A stretch of DNA of 35,637 bases from a virus: positions 1 to 35,637 of IMG/VR virus record IMGVR_UViG_3300010885_018341, one strand, 5' to 3'. The translations under genes were made by a program, and so were the position numbers. The notes under the pieces were generated by a model. The model did no database searches. It was not told where the DNA came from and saw only the letters and a list, made by a program, of their open reading frames with translations. Position 1 is the stretch's first letter. Every line of letters begins with the position of its first letter. Shown here piece after piece: positions 8,043 to 20,400 of this stretch.

Positions 8043-11000
8043 ATGACTGCTAGCACACGACAAAGTAACCTGTTTGCCTTACAAGATTGGAAAACCCTCT
8101 ATACCACCTTCTCGCAGGCTGACTTTCAAAGCTACGATTTTGAAACCATGCGTAAGGTTATGGTGGATTATATCCGCACCTATTATGCTGAAGATTTCAA
8201 TGACTTTGTGGAAAGCAGCGAATTTATTGCTTTATTAGATTTAATTGCATTCACTGCTCAGAGCACTGCATTTAGAACTGATCTCAATGCGCGAGAAAAT
8301 TTCCTAGACACAGCTGAACGCACAGACAGTGTGTTAAAGTTGGTGAAACAGTTGGGTTACCAACCTAATCGCAACAAAGCAGCAAGTGGTGTATTGAAAG
8401 TTACAAACATCAGTACTACTGAATCACTTACTGATGTAAATGGTGCTAACCTTGCCAACACTCGCATCTATTGGAACGACACTGCTAATCCAAATTGGTA
8501 CAGTCAGTTTGTACAGATAATCAATGCTAGTATTGGCGGCAGCCGTGTGGGTAAACCCTACAGCAGTAAGAATATAAATGGTATCCTTACCGAACAATAT
8601 AATATTTCGTTGCCCACCACAACAGTGCCTGTGTTTAAGTTTGCCACCACACTTGATCAACAGAACGTACCATTTGAAGTTGTTAGTTCTTCATTACAAG
8701 GCACTGATAATATCAGCGAGCAAGCCCCAGGTATGCGTGGTGAATTTGGCATGCTTTACCAAAATGACGGCCAAGGCAACAACAGTACCAATACTGGTTT
8801 CTTTTTAATGTTTAAACAAGGCACAACTGTTGCGCAGGATTTTAACATTGTTGAACGCATACCTAACCGCACCATTAACATAAACACTGACAACATCAAC
8901 AACGAAGACATCTGGCTTTATGACTTAACAAGTGGAAACCTAACCACGCTTTGGAAACAGATAGCTGGTATCTACAGCAACAGTGCTATCTATAGCGGTG
9001 TTGGCAAAGGAATCAGAACACTGTATAGTGTTGCAACCCGCGCAAATGATCAGATAGATCTAGTATTTGGCGATGGCGTATTTTCGGATATTCCTCAAGG
9101 CAACTATCGTGTGTTTTACCGCACCAGCAACAACAGCACCTATCGTATTAGCCCAAGTAATCTTAGCAGTGTGTTGATTACAATACCCTATCTCAATCGC
9201 CAAAACCGAATTGAAACGCTTAGTTTAACTGTGGCATTGCAATACACTGTGAGCAATGCTAGTCGTAGAGACCTGTTGCCTGAAATCAAACAGAAAGCAC
9301 CGCAAGCATTTTACAGCCAAGGAAGAATGGTTAATGGAGAAGATTATAATATTTTTCCATACACCCAATACAGCGACATTGTTAAGATAAAAGCAGTTAA
9401 TCGTTATAGCACTGGTACTTCGCGCGGTCAAGAGATAAATGACCCCACTGGCAAGTACAGCAGTAGTAACCTATTTGCCAGCGACGGTGTGTTTTATAAA
9501 GAAACCACACAGAAAACTTTTAACTTTACATTTAATACACGCAATGATATATTGGAACTATTTGCTAGAGAAATACAGCCGTTGATTAATGGCAGTAAAA
9601 TGAAACAGTTCTATTATGAATATTTCCCCACAATCAATTTCCTTAGTGTGGAAAATGGTGCTACTAGTCCCACTGTATTTTGGAAACAAACCAGCAACGA
9701 CAGTATAAGCAGCACTGGTTTTTTTGTAAGCAGCCAGGATAATGTTTATTCGCTGGGTAATTATAGCACCAGCACCACCAAATACCTTCTAACAAATAGT
9801 CTAGTAAAGTTTGTAGCACCAACTGGATATTACTTTGACAGTGATAATTTGTTGTTTGCCGGTATGCCGACTGCTCCTACGGACCGTACTGTAATTTGGG
9901 CTGGCATTCAGTCAGTGTTGGGCGATGGTACAACTGCAAACTATGTTGCTGGAAGAACTATAGGTGCAGTGGCACTAAGCGAAAATATACCAGCTGGTGC
10001 TATTGTAGACAGTGTGTATCCTCCTTGGAGCACCACGGTGCAGAATAGCACACTTAGTACTATTGCCAATTTAATTTTTAATTACCAAGAATTTGCGCTG
10101 GAATACAACCGCACATTAACCAGCACTTTTAGCGATCCGTGGACAATTATCAGTATTGATAATGCAAATTTATCTATGCCGTTTGACTTTACCACCACTG
10201 GTACCAACGATGACAGCAGTTGGCTGATGTTATTTCAAACTGATGGCACAAAATACACCGTTAATTTCCGCGGCTTAGAGTTTATATTTGGCAGTTCAGA
10301 TGAAATTAAATTTTTAAGTGCTAACTCTAAACCTATATTTGATGCCAGCGTAAACAAATTAGAAACTGATAGCATTACAGTTTTGTCTTATAACAACATG
10401 ATAGATCAACCTGTACGTTTGCGTGTTACAGAAATAATTTTAGAAAACGATGGCTACAGCGACAATAGTAGAATACAAGTGGGGTATCCTGAATCATTTA
10501 CAAGCGGGCTTCCGTTAGATCCAGATATCTTCCGCAAAGTTATCACAGACGGTAGCGTTTACTACAAAGTTTACACAGATAAAGATAATTTAATACGTTA
10601 TGCAGTAATGCCTAATGGATCAGTTTCCAACACCAGTACATATGATACTGGTTTAAAAATTAGCAACAACCAAAATTTATTTCCAGTTGGCAAAGTATTT
10701 TATGCTGCTGCTGACAGTAGGTTTTATGCGATAACAGAAACTGCCAACCGCCAAAAGCAAACCGTGGATGTTAGCAACGAATATCGCGTGTACACCGGTA
10801 GGCAAGACTTGTCGTTCCAATATCGACACAACAGCGCCTATACCACACGCACTGATCCTGCTGTGAGTAACGTTATAGATCTTTATATCCTACAACGCAG
10901 TTATGATGAACAGTTCCGCAACTATGCTTATGATATAACCAACCGAGTGCCTAGACCAGCTGACCCAGACACCACCAGCCTTACCAACAGTTATGAAAAT

Positions 11001-11444
11001 CTCTACAATTATAAAATGATCAGCGATGAATTAATTTTAAATCCCGGAGTGTACAAACTGTTGTTTGGTCCTAAAGCACCGTTGGCATTACAAGCCAATT
11101 TCCAAGTGGTGAAATCTGTCAGCACTACAGTAAGCGACAACGAATTAAAAAGTCGTATTGTTGAAGAAATCAACAACTACTTTTCAATAGAAAATTGGGA
11201 CTTTGGTGATACATTCTACTTCAGTGAATTGAGTGGTTACCTACACAACAAATTAGCAAATATGCTCAACAGTATTGTGCTTGTGCCCACAGACACAAGT
11301 CAACCGTTTGGTAGTCTTTATGAAATACGTAGTCAACCTAATGAAATTTTCATTAGTGCGGCTAATGTGGATAACATTATTGTTACAACTGCTGTATTAA
11401 GTGGTATTAATAATGCTGGTCTTTCGACTGTACAGGTAATCTAA
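8043..11444 (+). CDS. 6: Baseplate wedge protein gp6
   Basis: A 1133-residue protein with the J-type/gp6 N-terminus: LQDWKTLYTTFSQADFQSYD, MVDYIRTYYAEDFNDFVESS, FIALLDLIAFTAQSTAFRTD and NARENFLDTAERTDSVL, then KLVKQLGYQPNRNKAA. The middle holds IDLVFGDGVFSDIPQGNYRVFYR and RRDLLPEIKQKAPQAFYSQG followed by MVNGEDYNIFPYTQY, which are conserved gp6/GpJ landmarks. The C-terminal part (SRIVEEINNYFSIENWDFGD, SELSGYLHNKLANMLNSIVL) is the usual baseplate J end. gp6 forms the iris-like ring that ties the six wedges together. T4 gp6 is 660 residues; the extra length is mainly a beta-rich region at about 520-900, and long forms are typical in cyanophage-type myoviruses. It ends 13 bases before the giant gene. 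Confidence 0.9.
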   Translation: MTASTRQSNLFALQDWKTLYTTFSQADFQSYDFETMRKVMVDYIRTYYAEDFNDFVESSEFIALLDLIAFTAQSTAFRTDLNARENFLDTAERTDSVLKLVKQLGYQPNRNKAASGVLKVTNISTTESLTDVNGANLANTRIYWNDTANPNWYSQFVQIINASIGGSRVGKPYSSKNINGILTEQYNISLPTTTVPVFKFATTLDQQNVPFEVVSSSLQGTDNISEQAPGMRGEFGMLYQNDGQGNNSTNTGFFLMFKQGTTVAQDFNIVERIPNRTININTDNINNEDIWLYDLTSGNLTTLWKQIAGIYSNSAIYSGVGKGIRTLYSVATRANDQIDLVFGDGVFSDIPQGNYRVFYRTSNNSTYRISPSNLSSVLITIPYLNRQNRIETLSLTVALQYTVSNASRRDLLPEIKQKAPQAFYSQGRMVNGEDYNIFPYTQYSDIVKIKAVNRYSTGTSRGQEINDPTGKYSSSNLFASDGVFYKETTQKTFNFTFNTRNDILELFAREIQPLINGSKMKQFYYEYFPTINFLSVENGATSPTVFWKQTSNDSISSTGFFVSSQDNVYSLGNYSTSTTKYLLTNSLVKFVAPTGYYFDSDNLLFAGMPTAPTDRTVIWAGIQSVLGDGTTANYVAGRTIGAVALSENIPAGAIVDSVYPPWSTTVQNSTLSTIANLIFNYQEFALEYNRTLTSTFSDPWTIISIDNANLSMPFDFTTTGTNDDSSWLMLFQTDGTKYTVNFRGLEFIFGSSDEIKFLSANSKPIFDASVNKLETDSITVLSYNNMIDQPVRLRVTEIILENDGYSDNSRIQVGYPESFTSGLPLDPDIFRKVITDGSVYYKVYTDKDNLIRYAVMPNGSVSNTSTYDTGLKISNNQNLFPVGKVFYAAADSRFYAITETANRQKQTVDVSNEYRVYTGRQDLSFQYRHNSAYTTRTDPAVSNVIDLYILQRSYDEQFRNYAYDITNRVPRPADPDTTSLTNSYENLYNYKMISDELILNPGVYKLLFGPKAPLALQANFQVVKSVSTTVSDNELKSRIVEEINNYFSIENWDFGDTFYFSELSGYLHNKLANMLNSIVLVPTDTSQPFGSLYEIRSQPNEIFISAANVDNIIVTTAVLSGINNAGLSTVQVI

Positions 11445-11457
11445 GAGGTAATAACTT

Positions 11458-14400
11458 ATGGCAAAACGTAAAAGTTTGGATTTTCTCCCCCAAATTTTCC
11501 AAACACAGGCTAACCGAAAGTTTTTGAACGCTAGTGTTGATCAACTTATACAGGAGCCTAGCCTCAAACAGGTTTATGGATATATCGGTCAACAAGATCA
11601 CAGTCCCACCTACAAACCTGGTGATTATTATGTGAATGAAAGTGATGATTACAGTCAAGCATACCAATTAGAACCTGGGTTAGTGATTGAAGAAAAAAGT
11701 CGAGGCGGGGATGTATACAGTAAAACCAATGCTTACAACTATGTGGATATGCTTAACCAAATAAGCACTGACGGTGGTTTAGTAAATGATCACAGTAGAT
11801 TATTTGGTACTGAATTTTACAATTACACTGGGTTTGTTGATCTAGACAAATTGGTTAATTATAGACAATATTATTGGGTTCCCAAAGGACCTAAATCAGT
11901 TGTTATAACAACCAAAACCGGCGACTCGGCTGTGGATCTTAATGATCTTTATGTGCAGCGCATCAGTGACGATAGCAGTGACACCAGCCTGGCACAACCC
12001 ACTACTCGTCCAGGGTATAGTTTCGATAGAGTAAACGGTATAAATCCTATTCTATATCTGGTACGCGGTGTACAATACAGTTTTCACATTAATCAACCAG
12101 GACATAAATTTTATATCCAAACTGAACCAGGAGATGGTACAAGTAGACTTCAGCGCAATATCAACACACGCGATCTATTGGGTATAAGAAATAACGGAGC
12201 TGATGCAGGTGTGGTAAATTTTGCTGTGCCTCTTAAGACAGCACAAGACGCATATTATAATCTAGTAGAAGAATCAATTGTTGTGCATACAGTGACAGAT
12301 CTAAATTACAATCAAATCTACGGTCAAATGTATGATGTGTTTGTGCAACAGCACAGTTTAGATGGTATAACTGGATTTAAATCAGTAGTAAAGCACATTA
12401 TGTTCACTAGCAAGACCGGTTGGCCAGCTAGTATAACCGCTGAACAACGCACTGGTATTTGGCAGTTGCGTGTAAATGCTGTGGGTTTTATAGACTTAAC
12501 TTATATGCAGGATTTTCCTCGTAACCACAAAGTGTTTGTGCAGGAAGGAGAACGTTATGGCCATCTGTATGTTTATAGAAATAGTTTAAATCAAATTGCA
12601 CCACTTCCTACATTAACTGCTGTGATAGATCGTTTGTATTATACTGACAGCGTAAATGGTTTTGTAGGTGAAATACATCTTTTGGATCCAACTGCTGATG
12701 CTGTGTTGGATGTAAATGATATCCTAGGACGAACCGAATACACCAGCCCAAACGGTATTCAGTTTAGTAGCGGATTAAAAGTTAAATTTGATGGTAATGT
12801 TACCCCCCAACAATATCAAAACAATGAATATATTGTGGAGCAAGTGGGCCGCGGTATCCAACTAACTGCTTGGAACCAACTTATAACACCTGAATTATAC
12901 AACAATTATCTTGGCGGTGAATTTAGTTCCGATGGATATGACACCAGTGGATTCGATAGCAATCAAAATAATCCGCAGATTAAAGATTACATTGTAAGCA
13001 ATCGAGCCAGCAGAGATCGCAATGCGTGGGCAAGAGGAAATCGTTGGTTTCATAAAAGCGTTTTAGAATACACCAGTGAGATAAATGGTATTGAATTGGT
13101 GTTGGACGAAAATTTTAGAGCACGTAGACCAATTATAGAGTTTAATCCTAATCTAAAATTGTACAATTATGGTACAAATTATTTGGGGTCTGTCAGTTTT
13201 GTTGATACCTCCACTCCGGATTCGTTAAATCAAATACTGGGTCAAAACAACCTTGCTCTGCACCGCGAATTTGTTACCAAAAACATCACCAGCGACACTG
13301 CGGCCGCAGTTACCATATTACCCTTAAACAGCCTAACACGAATTAAAGTGGGGCAAAGTGTAAGTGGAGATGGTATTGCTGCTGGAACTTTGGTAAAATC
13401 CATAAGCACAAAAAATTCCACAGTGGAGCTGGATAAAGCCATTGTTGCTGACATAGGTGGTGGCAGCACTTTGTTCTTTGGAACCTATCTCACTGACGGC
13501 GCACTGTTGTTAAGCGGAAATACTATTGTGTTTACTGCTGATACTGATATGGAAACCCGTAGAACTATTTACAGAGTAGACAATGTGGTTGCTCAAAGTT
13601 ATCGCAATGCTAATGTATTGATAGAGCAATTTTCAGCAGCTGGTACTTTAAGTTTAGTTGTACAAAACTTTGATCACGTGGCTGTGGGATATGCGTTGGT
13701 GGGTGCAAGCATAGCACCTGGTACTACAGTAAGAGCAGTGGATGTGAATACGCTAACAGTGTATATCAGTCATCCCCTCACAAAAGATGTTCCAGCTGGT
13801 AGCTTTATAACTTTTGATAACACCAGCACACAAATAGTGCTAACGCCAATTGGTCGTGCTGAAGAAAATGACATCATTGTTTCCACTGGTGGTATGACAA
13901 ATCAAGGTCGAGTGTTTTATTTTGCTGATGGTAATTGGGTATCAGCACAACAGAAGATTGGCAGACCGCAAGCACCATTATATTATCTTGAAGATCTAGA
14001 AGGGTTTGCTCTTAACGATAAAACGCGATATCCCAGCAGCAACTTTGCAGGCAGCCGTTTATTTGGATATGCTGAAAGTGAAGTATTTGATAAAGAATTA
14101 GGTACAGGCATACTTTATCAAAACATTGGTGCCATTGGCGATATTGTGTTTGACAATTATTATGAACACAGCACATTTGATTACAGTAGCGATAATCTTA
14201 ACCGTAACCCCACGCACAGTTCAGGTTATGCCATATACGATGATGGCACAAATCATAGAAAGTTAACCAACGGTTGGGTACGTGTACCAGAAAAAACCAC
14301 ACAAAATATTCAATTTATAACCATTGCTGATCCAGTAAACCGTAATAATTTTGAATATGATATAGATGTTACAACCAGTAATCGCATAGATCGAATCGAT

Positions 14401-17400
14401 ATTCGCGTTAATGGAAAAAAATTAACCAGCAACGAATACACTATTATACGTGCTGGTAAGAAAAGTCAGATAAAGTTAACAGTTGATTTAGTAGCAGGAG
14501 ATCGGCTTGCAGTATCCATGCCTGGCACAAACAGTCTTTACACCAACGTCTACAGTATTCCGTTTAACCTTACAAACAACAGTGACAATCTTGCCTTTGA
14601 AACCTTAACATTGGGTGAAATGCGCAATCATGTTATTGCTCTTGCTGATCACAGTTTGGATTTTGCTGGCGAACCAGCTGGTGCAAATAATCTGCGCGAT
14701 ATAAACCTTGTAGACAGTTACGGTAAACTGTTGCAACACGCTGCTGGTATGAGTACACATGCTAAACTCAGTGTTAACCCCAACACCAATCTACCCACAG
14801 CCATACGTTACAACATGTGGGCTTATGGACAATTTAAATTAAAACTTTTAGATCGTATCTCTAATGACGAATTTTCTGACAAGTCTAATCCACGTGCATG
14901 CCTAGATCAAATTTTAGATGACATAAACAGTGTTGCAGCTGAGTCTACTGCTTTTTATTACAGTGACATGATGCCATCGGGTATTCGTTATACATTGAGC
15001 AGTAATCCAGTTGTTAATCTAAACTATCGTCAGTTTAATCTTAGCCGCGATTACGATAATAAAGATAACGATTACCATTCGGTATTGGTTTATTTGAACA
15101 ACCAACAGTTGTGCAAAGGCAAAGACTATACCATCAGCGGTTACATTTTAAGCCTCAACGATGCTGTGGTGTTGTCTCGTGCAGATATGATTGACATTTA
15201 TGAATATGCAGATACTTTGGGTTCTGTTATACCAGCCACACCTACAAAATTAGGATTGTGGCCTGCATATGAACCAGCCATAGAAACAGACAACACCTAT
15301 CGCACTGAAATTAATATCATACAGGGGCACGACGGAAGTTGCAGTCCTTGTTGGGGAGATTATAGAGATCAAATTCTGTTAGAATATGAATTGCGTGTTT
15401 ACAACAATATTTTGAATCCGTTTTTAGACGATAGATTAACTGGTATCGAATCTGTAATGCCGGGTGCATTTCGTAAAACCGCGTACAGCATTGAAGAATG
15501 GACTCAACTTTTAGCACCCAGCTATTTGGATTGGTGTGGGCAATTTAACATCGATGCCTTTACCAACACAAACAGTCTGACAGATCCTTTTAGTTATAAT
15601 TTAAGTCAAGCTAAAGATCGTCTGTTTGGTCAAACAGTGCCTGGTTACTGGCGTGGTGTTTATTTCTATTTCTACGACACTGATCAACCACATACTAAAC
15701 CCTGGGAAATGTTAGGGTTTAGTGTTAGACCGCAGTGGTGGGTTAAACGCTATGGACCAGCACCTTACAGCAGTCAAAATATTGTGCTGTGGCGTGACCT
15801 AGAAATGGGTGTGATATACAACAACGGTAAACCCTACATAGACACACGTTTTGCTAGACCAGGACTAAAAGATATTATACCAGTTGATGCAAGCGGAGAA
15901 TTGCTACCGCCAGAAATCAGCGTTATTGGTAGTTGGAAAGGCATTAATCAAAATTTAAGTTGGCGGGTTGGCGACCAAAGTCCTCAAGAAACAGCTTGGC
16001 GTCGCAGCAGCGGTTATCCATTTGCGGTGCAGTTGGCTTGGGCACTTGCCCGCCCTGCTGAATATTCACAGTTGGCTTTCAACACACGCGATGTAAAACG
16101 CATCGATAACTTGGATCAAATAGTGGATGTGCGCACAAATAGTCGCCGTTTCACTGCTGCACTCACCAGTAATGCTGGATATATTCCAGGCACCAACGTG
16201 TGGATACGCGATCAACTGTTGAGTCGTAATCTAAATCTCGACACCAATTGGCGCGATTTTGTGCAGCACAGCTATCTAAATCTTGTTTATAAATTAGCTG
16301 GCTACAGTGACATTCCGCATCTGCAAATCATAGGCGATCAGGTTAGCCCCAATACCACCACCAGTAACATTGTAATACCTACCGAAAACTATGACCTAAT
16401 GTTTACCAAGAGCGCACCCATATCACGGGTAGTTTACAGTGCGGTGATTGTACAAAAAGTTAAAGAAGGTTACCGTATATTTGGATTTGATACAACTAGA
16501 CCCTACTTCCTAGTGTACACCAGTAGACAAAATAACAACAGTTTTGCCATTAGTGTGGCCAAAGAATCTGCTGTCATCTACAACGATGGTCAAGATTATG
16601 TTACCACTTTTCCCTATGGTACAGTGTTTGTTAACCGTCAGCAAGTGATAGATTTTTTAATCAGTTACGGTCGTTGGCTTACTGCCCAGGGATTTGCATT
16701 TGACGATGTGTTGGGCGATTACAGTACCACACAGGATTGGATATTGAGTGCTAAAGAATTTTTATTCTGGAACCAACAAAATTGGGGATTGGGCACAACC
16801 ATTAGTTTAACACCAATGGGGTCCACTGTTAAATTTACAAGCCCTTATGGTGCAATAGACACCATAAGCAATCGCAGCGATTATACTCGTGTGATGGATA
16901 GTAGTGGTCGCACACTTAAAGGCACTGATTATGCAGTGTATAGAGAAGGCAATAGTTTTGAACTTATACTTAAAAATAGTAATAACGGTATCCATCTGAT
17001 AGATGTAGCTGTTGTGCAATATGAGCACACATTGGTGTTGGATAACAAAACAGTATTCAACGACCAAATTTATGATCCAGTGTTGGGTAACCGTCAGTAT
17101 AGATTGCGTGTGCAAGGTTACAAAACACAGGATTGGGACGGAAGTTTGTATGCTCCCGGTTTCTTGGTAAACACCAAAGCTATTGAACCTTGGCAAGCCT
17201 ATACCGATTACTATCGCGGCGATATAGTTACACACAAGAATCATTATTATACTGCAAACCAATTTACCCCAGGTACAGCTAGATTTCACACTAATAATTG
17301 GTACGAGATATCCGGCGATCATGTGCATAAGAAATTAATTCCTTCACCTACATTTAATGCAGCCCAATTCAAAGGGTTTTATGATGTAGACAGTCAGGAT

Positions 17401-20400
17401 CTAAATGTAACAGCAGATGCACTTGCACGACATTCAACTGGATTTGGTCCTAGGAATTATTTTAACAGTCTTGGACTAACCACCATTAGTCAACACAAAT
17501 TCTATCTGGGTATGTTAAAACAAAAAGGCACAGAAGCAGTGTTACGTGCTTTCCAACGTGCTCGCTTGCATGACCAACAGAATGAAATAGCTGTAAACGA
17601 ATTGTTTGCAATAAAAATGCATTCGTTTGGTAACCTAGGTCAAGAGCAACTTTATGAAATTGATTTAGGGCAAAGTTTTAGTGTTAATAATCAATATCCA
17701 ATAAAATTTTTGAGACCAGGAGAAACAGTTGGTAATGCTACCAACGACGTTGCTGCTAAAGATCTCATACAGATACCAATCAATTATCAAGCTGATATAT
17801 TTGCTAATGATATTGTGCAAAAAACCATCATACCCACAGCGGGCCCAGTTCGTTCAGATGAAATAAACGCAACTGTGTTTAACATACAAAAGATATATGA
17901 AATAGACAGTCTTAATCGTGTGCTGGGAGAAGGTAGCCGTATCTGGGTAGCAAGCGATCTTAGCGGTCAATGGGCTGTGATGCGTGTTACACTTACAGAT
18001 AGAATCTATGTGGTGCAAGCTAGTCAGACTGCACCCAACGAACTCACCTTTACAACCAGCGTACCACATGGATTTGCAGTGCTGGATACAGTTATGTTAC
18101 ACACCGCATTAATCAAAGCCAATACAGGTAACAGTAGCAACACCATTGATCTTGGCGGATTCTATAAAGTAAGTCGTGTGGAGAACCTCAGCTTTAGTGT
18201 TAGAGTAAAAAGCAAAGCCAATGTTGGTACCATTGCACTGAACAATCTAGTTTATAAATTAGTAAACGTGCGTTTTGAATCACGTGAAAAATTTGCACAA
18301 TTTACACCAGCGCGAGGTTGGAAAACCGGAGACACTGTTTATATAGACAGTAAAGAAGTATTGCAGAATGTTGATGTGTGGCAGCTAAGTGATGCTAGAT
18401 CACCTGCGTTTGTTACCAGTGCTGATCAATTTGGTAAACAGGCTGTGGTGGGAGTGCAGCAGAATTTTGCTATCGTAAGCAGTCCTAACAAAAATACAAC
18501 TGGGCAACTGTATCTATACAGTAAGAACAGTGTTGATCAATGGCATGAAGCAATTAAATTAGATCCGCCAAACAATCTTGTAAGACAGTTTGGATCTGCA
18601 CTTAATATCAACAACCGCAACGGTATTGCTATCAGTGCCCCCTCCAGTTACGGTAAAGGATTAGTCTTTGTTGCACAAGTAACCAACGAAAACCTGCTAT
18701 TCACACAAGCATTACAATATGATTTTGTAGAAGATAGCAACTTTGGTAGCAGTGTTGCTATGAGTGCTAACGGCGATTGGTTGTATGTTGGTGATGACAC
18801 CAATAATAGGATTTTTGTATACTATTACAAAACTGTACGTGAAGAAATTACGCAACTTATTGGCGACGGTATTGTAACAAGTTTTGTTTATCCTAGTACT
18901 GCACAAGGACTTAATTTGGGTGCTAACGATTTTAGTATTTTTGTTGATAACAAGATACAAGTGCCTAATCAAGATTATATTAGACTTACCACCACTGATG
19001 TGTTTAATTTCATAGTAGCACCACCAGCTGGTAAGCGTGTGGAAATACGTTACACCAGCTATTACAAATTACAAAGTGTGTTTGAAACTGACAATCCAGA
19101 TGCTGTATTGTGGGCAAATCAATTGACTACAAGTGGTGATGGTCGCACAGTTGTTGTGGGAGATCCCAATGGTATTGTCAGTGTATTAGAAAGACAACAA
19201 TTTCAATTCATAAGTTCTGCAGCGCAAACCAAATTTGTGTTGCCTTATGGTATTGGACCAAACTACACTGACACACTCAGCACCACAGAAACCTATTGGA
19301 GTGATGCGCAGGTTTACATAGATAAAACACCAGTTACTGCGTTTGTTATAGAAGATCAAACTGGTATTCCTACATTGGTTTTGGATGTTCCAGTAACTCA
19401 GGGAAAGATTGTAAAAGTTATAGGATTCAACCTTATAGAACTAGAAACTTTAGCAGCACCGGTTTATCAACCCACTAATCAATTTGGTAGTCAAGTTCAG
19501 ATTAATGTAGAAGCAACCGATATATTTGTTAGTGCTCCAGGATATAATGTTACCAATCGTCAAAATGGAGCAGTGTTGCGCTACAAAAATAGTATACTTG
19601 CAACCAGTGTGGCGTTGGGTACTACTCGTAACCCATCTGTGGTTGCTGGTAGTAAAATGTATATTAATGATTTTAATGTAACATTCCGAGCAGGCACTAC
19701 TGCAAACATTATTAGCAGCATCAATGCTGCAAATATACCTGGTATTAGTGCTTCGCTTGTTGCAGGGTGTCTGCAGATACAACTGGATACCAGCATTACA
19801 GACCAAAAATTAACCTTACGAGACGACACCGCTGGTATAGTGGATTATATGGGCTTTGTGAATTATGAATATGTGGAATTAATAACCAGCCCAACCAATC
19901 AAGACACTGAAGAATTTGGTGAAAATATAGCATTGGATCCCGCTGGTGAAGTGTTGTTAGTTGGTGCCACACTAAGCGATAATCAGATAATAACCAGTTT
20001 CGATGGAGGTATTACCACTTGGGATAATCGCACATTAATTGAATTAAAAGACACTGTGTATCGTAGCGGTAGTGCGCATGTTTATGAATACCAAGCTGGC
20101 ACAACTGGTAAATTTGTACATGCAACCACACTTACAAACAGTAGTATAAGCAGTCTAAGCAAGTTTGGAACTGCTGTAGCATTGAGCGCACAGTGGATGT
20201 TTATTACTGCTCCCAACGGTTATGTGAACAACCGCGATCAGGGTGTGGTGTATATCTATAACAACAGCACTGGTGATAGAGTATGGCAAGTTAAACGCAG
20301 CGCACCTGCTAACTACAACAGCAGTGTTATCAAAAGTGCATTCTTGTATGATCGTAGGAAGCGTATAAAATTAGCTAATCTCACAGTGTTGGATCCAGTA

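Noticed and set aside
16807-17328. Open frame of 173 codons on the minus strand inside the giant gene
   Set aside because: It lies fully opposite conserved-looking coding sequence, has no ribosome site and its product shows no recognisable domain; it is a shadow frame.
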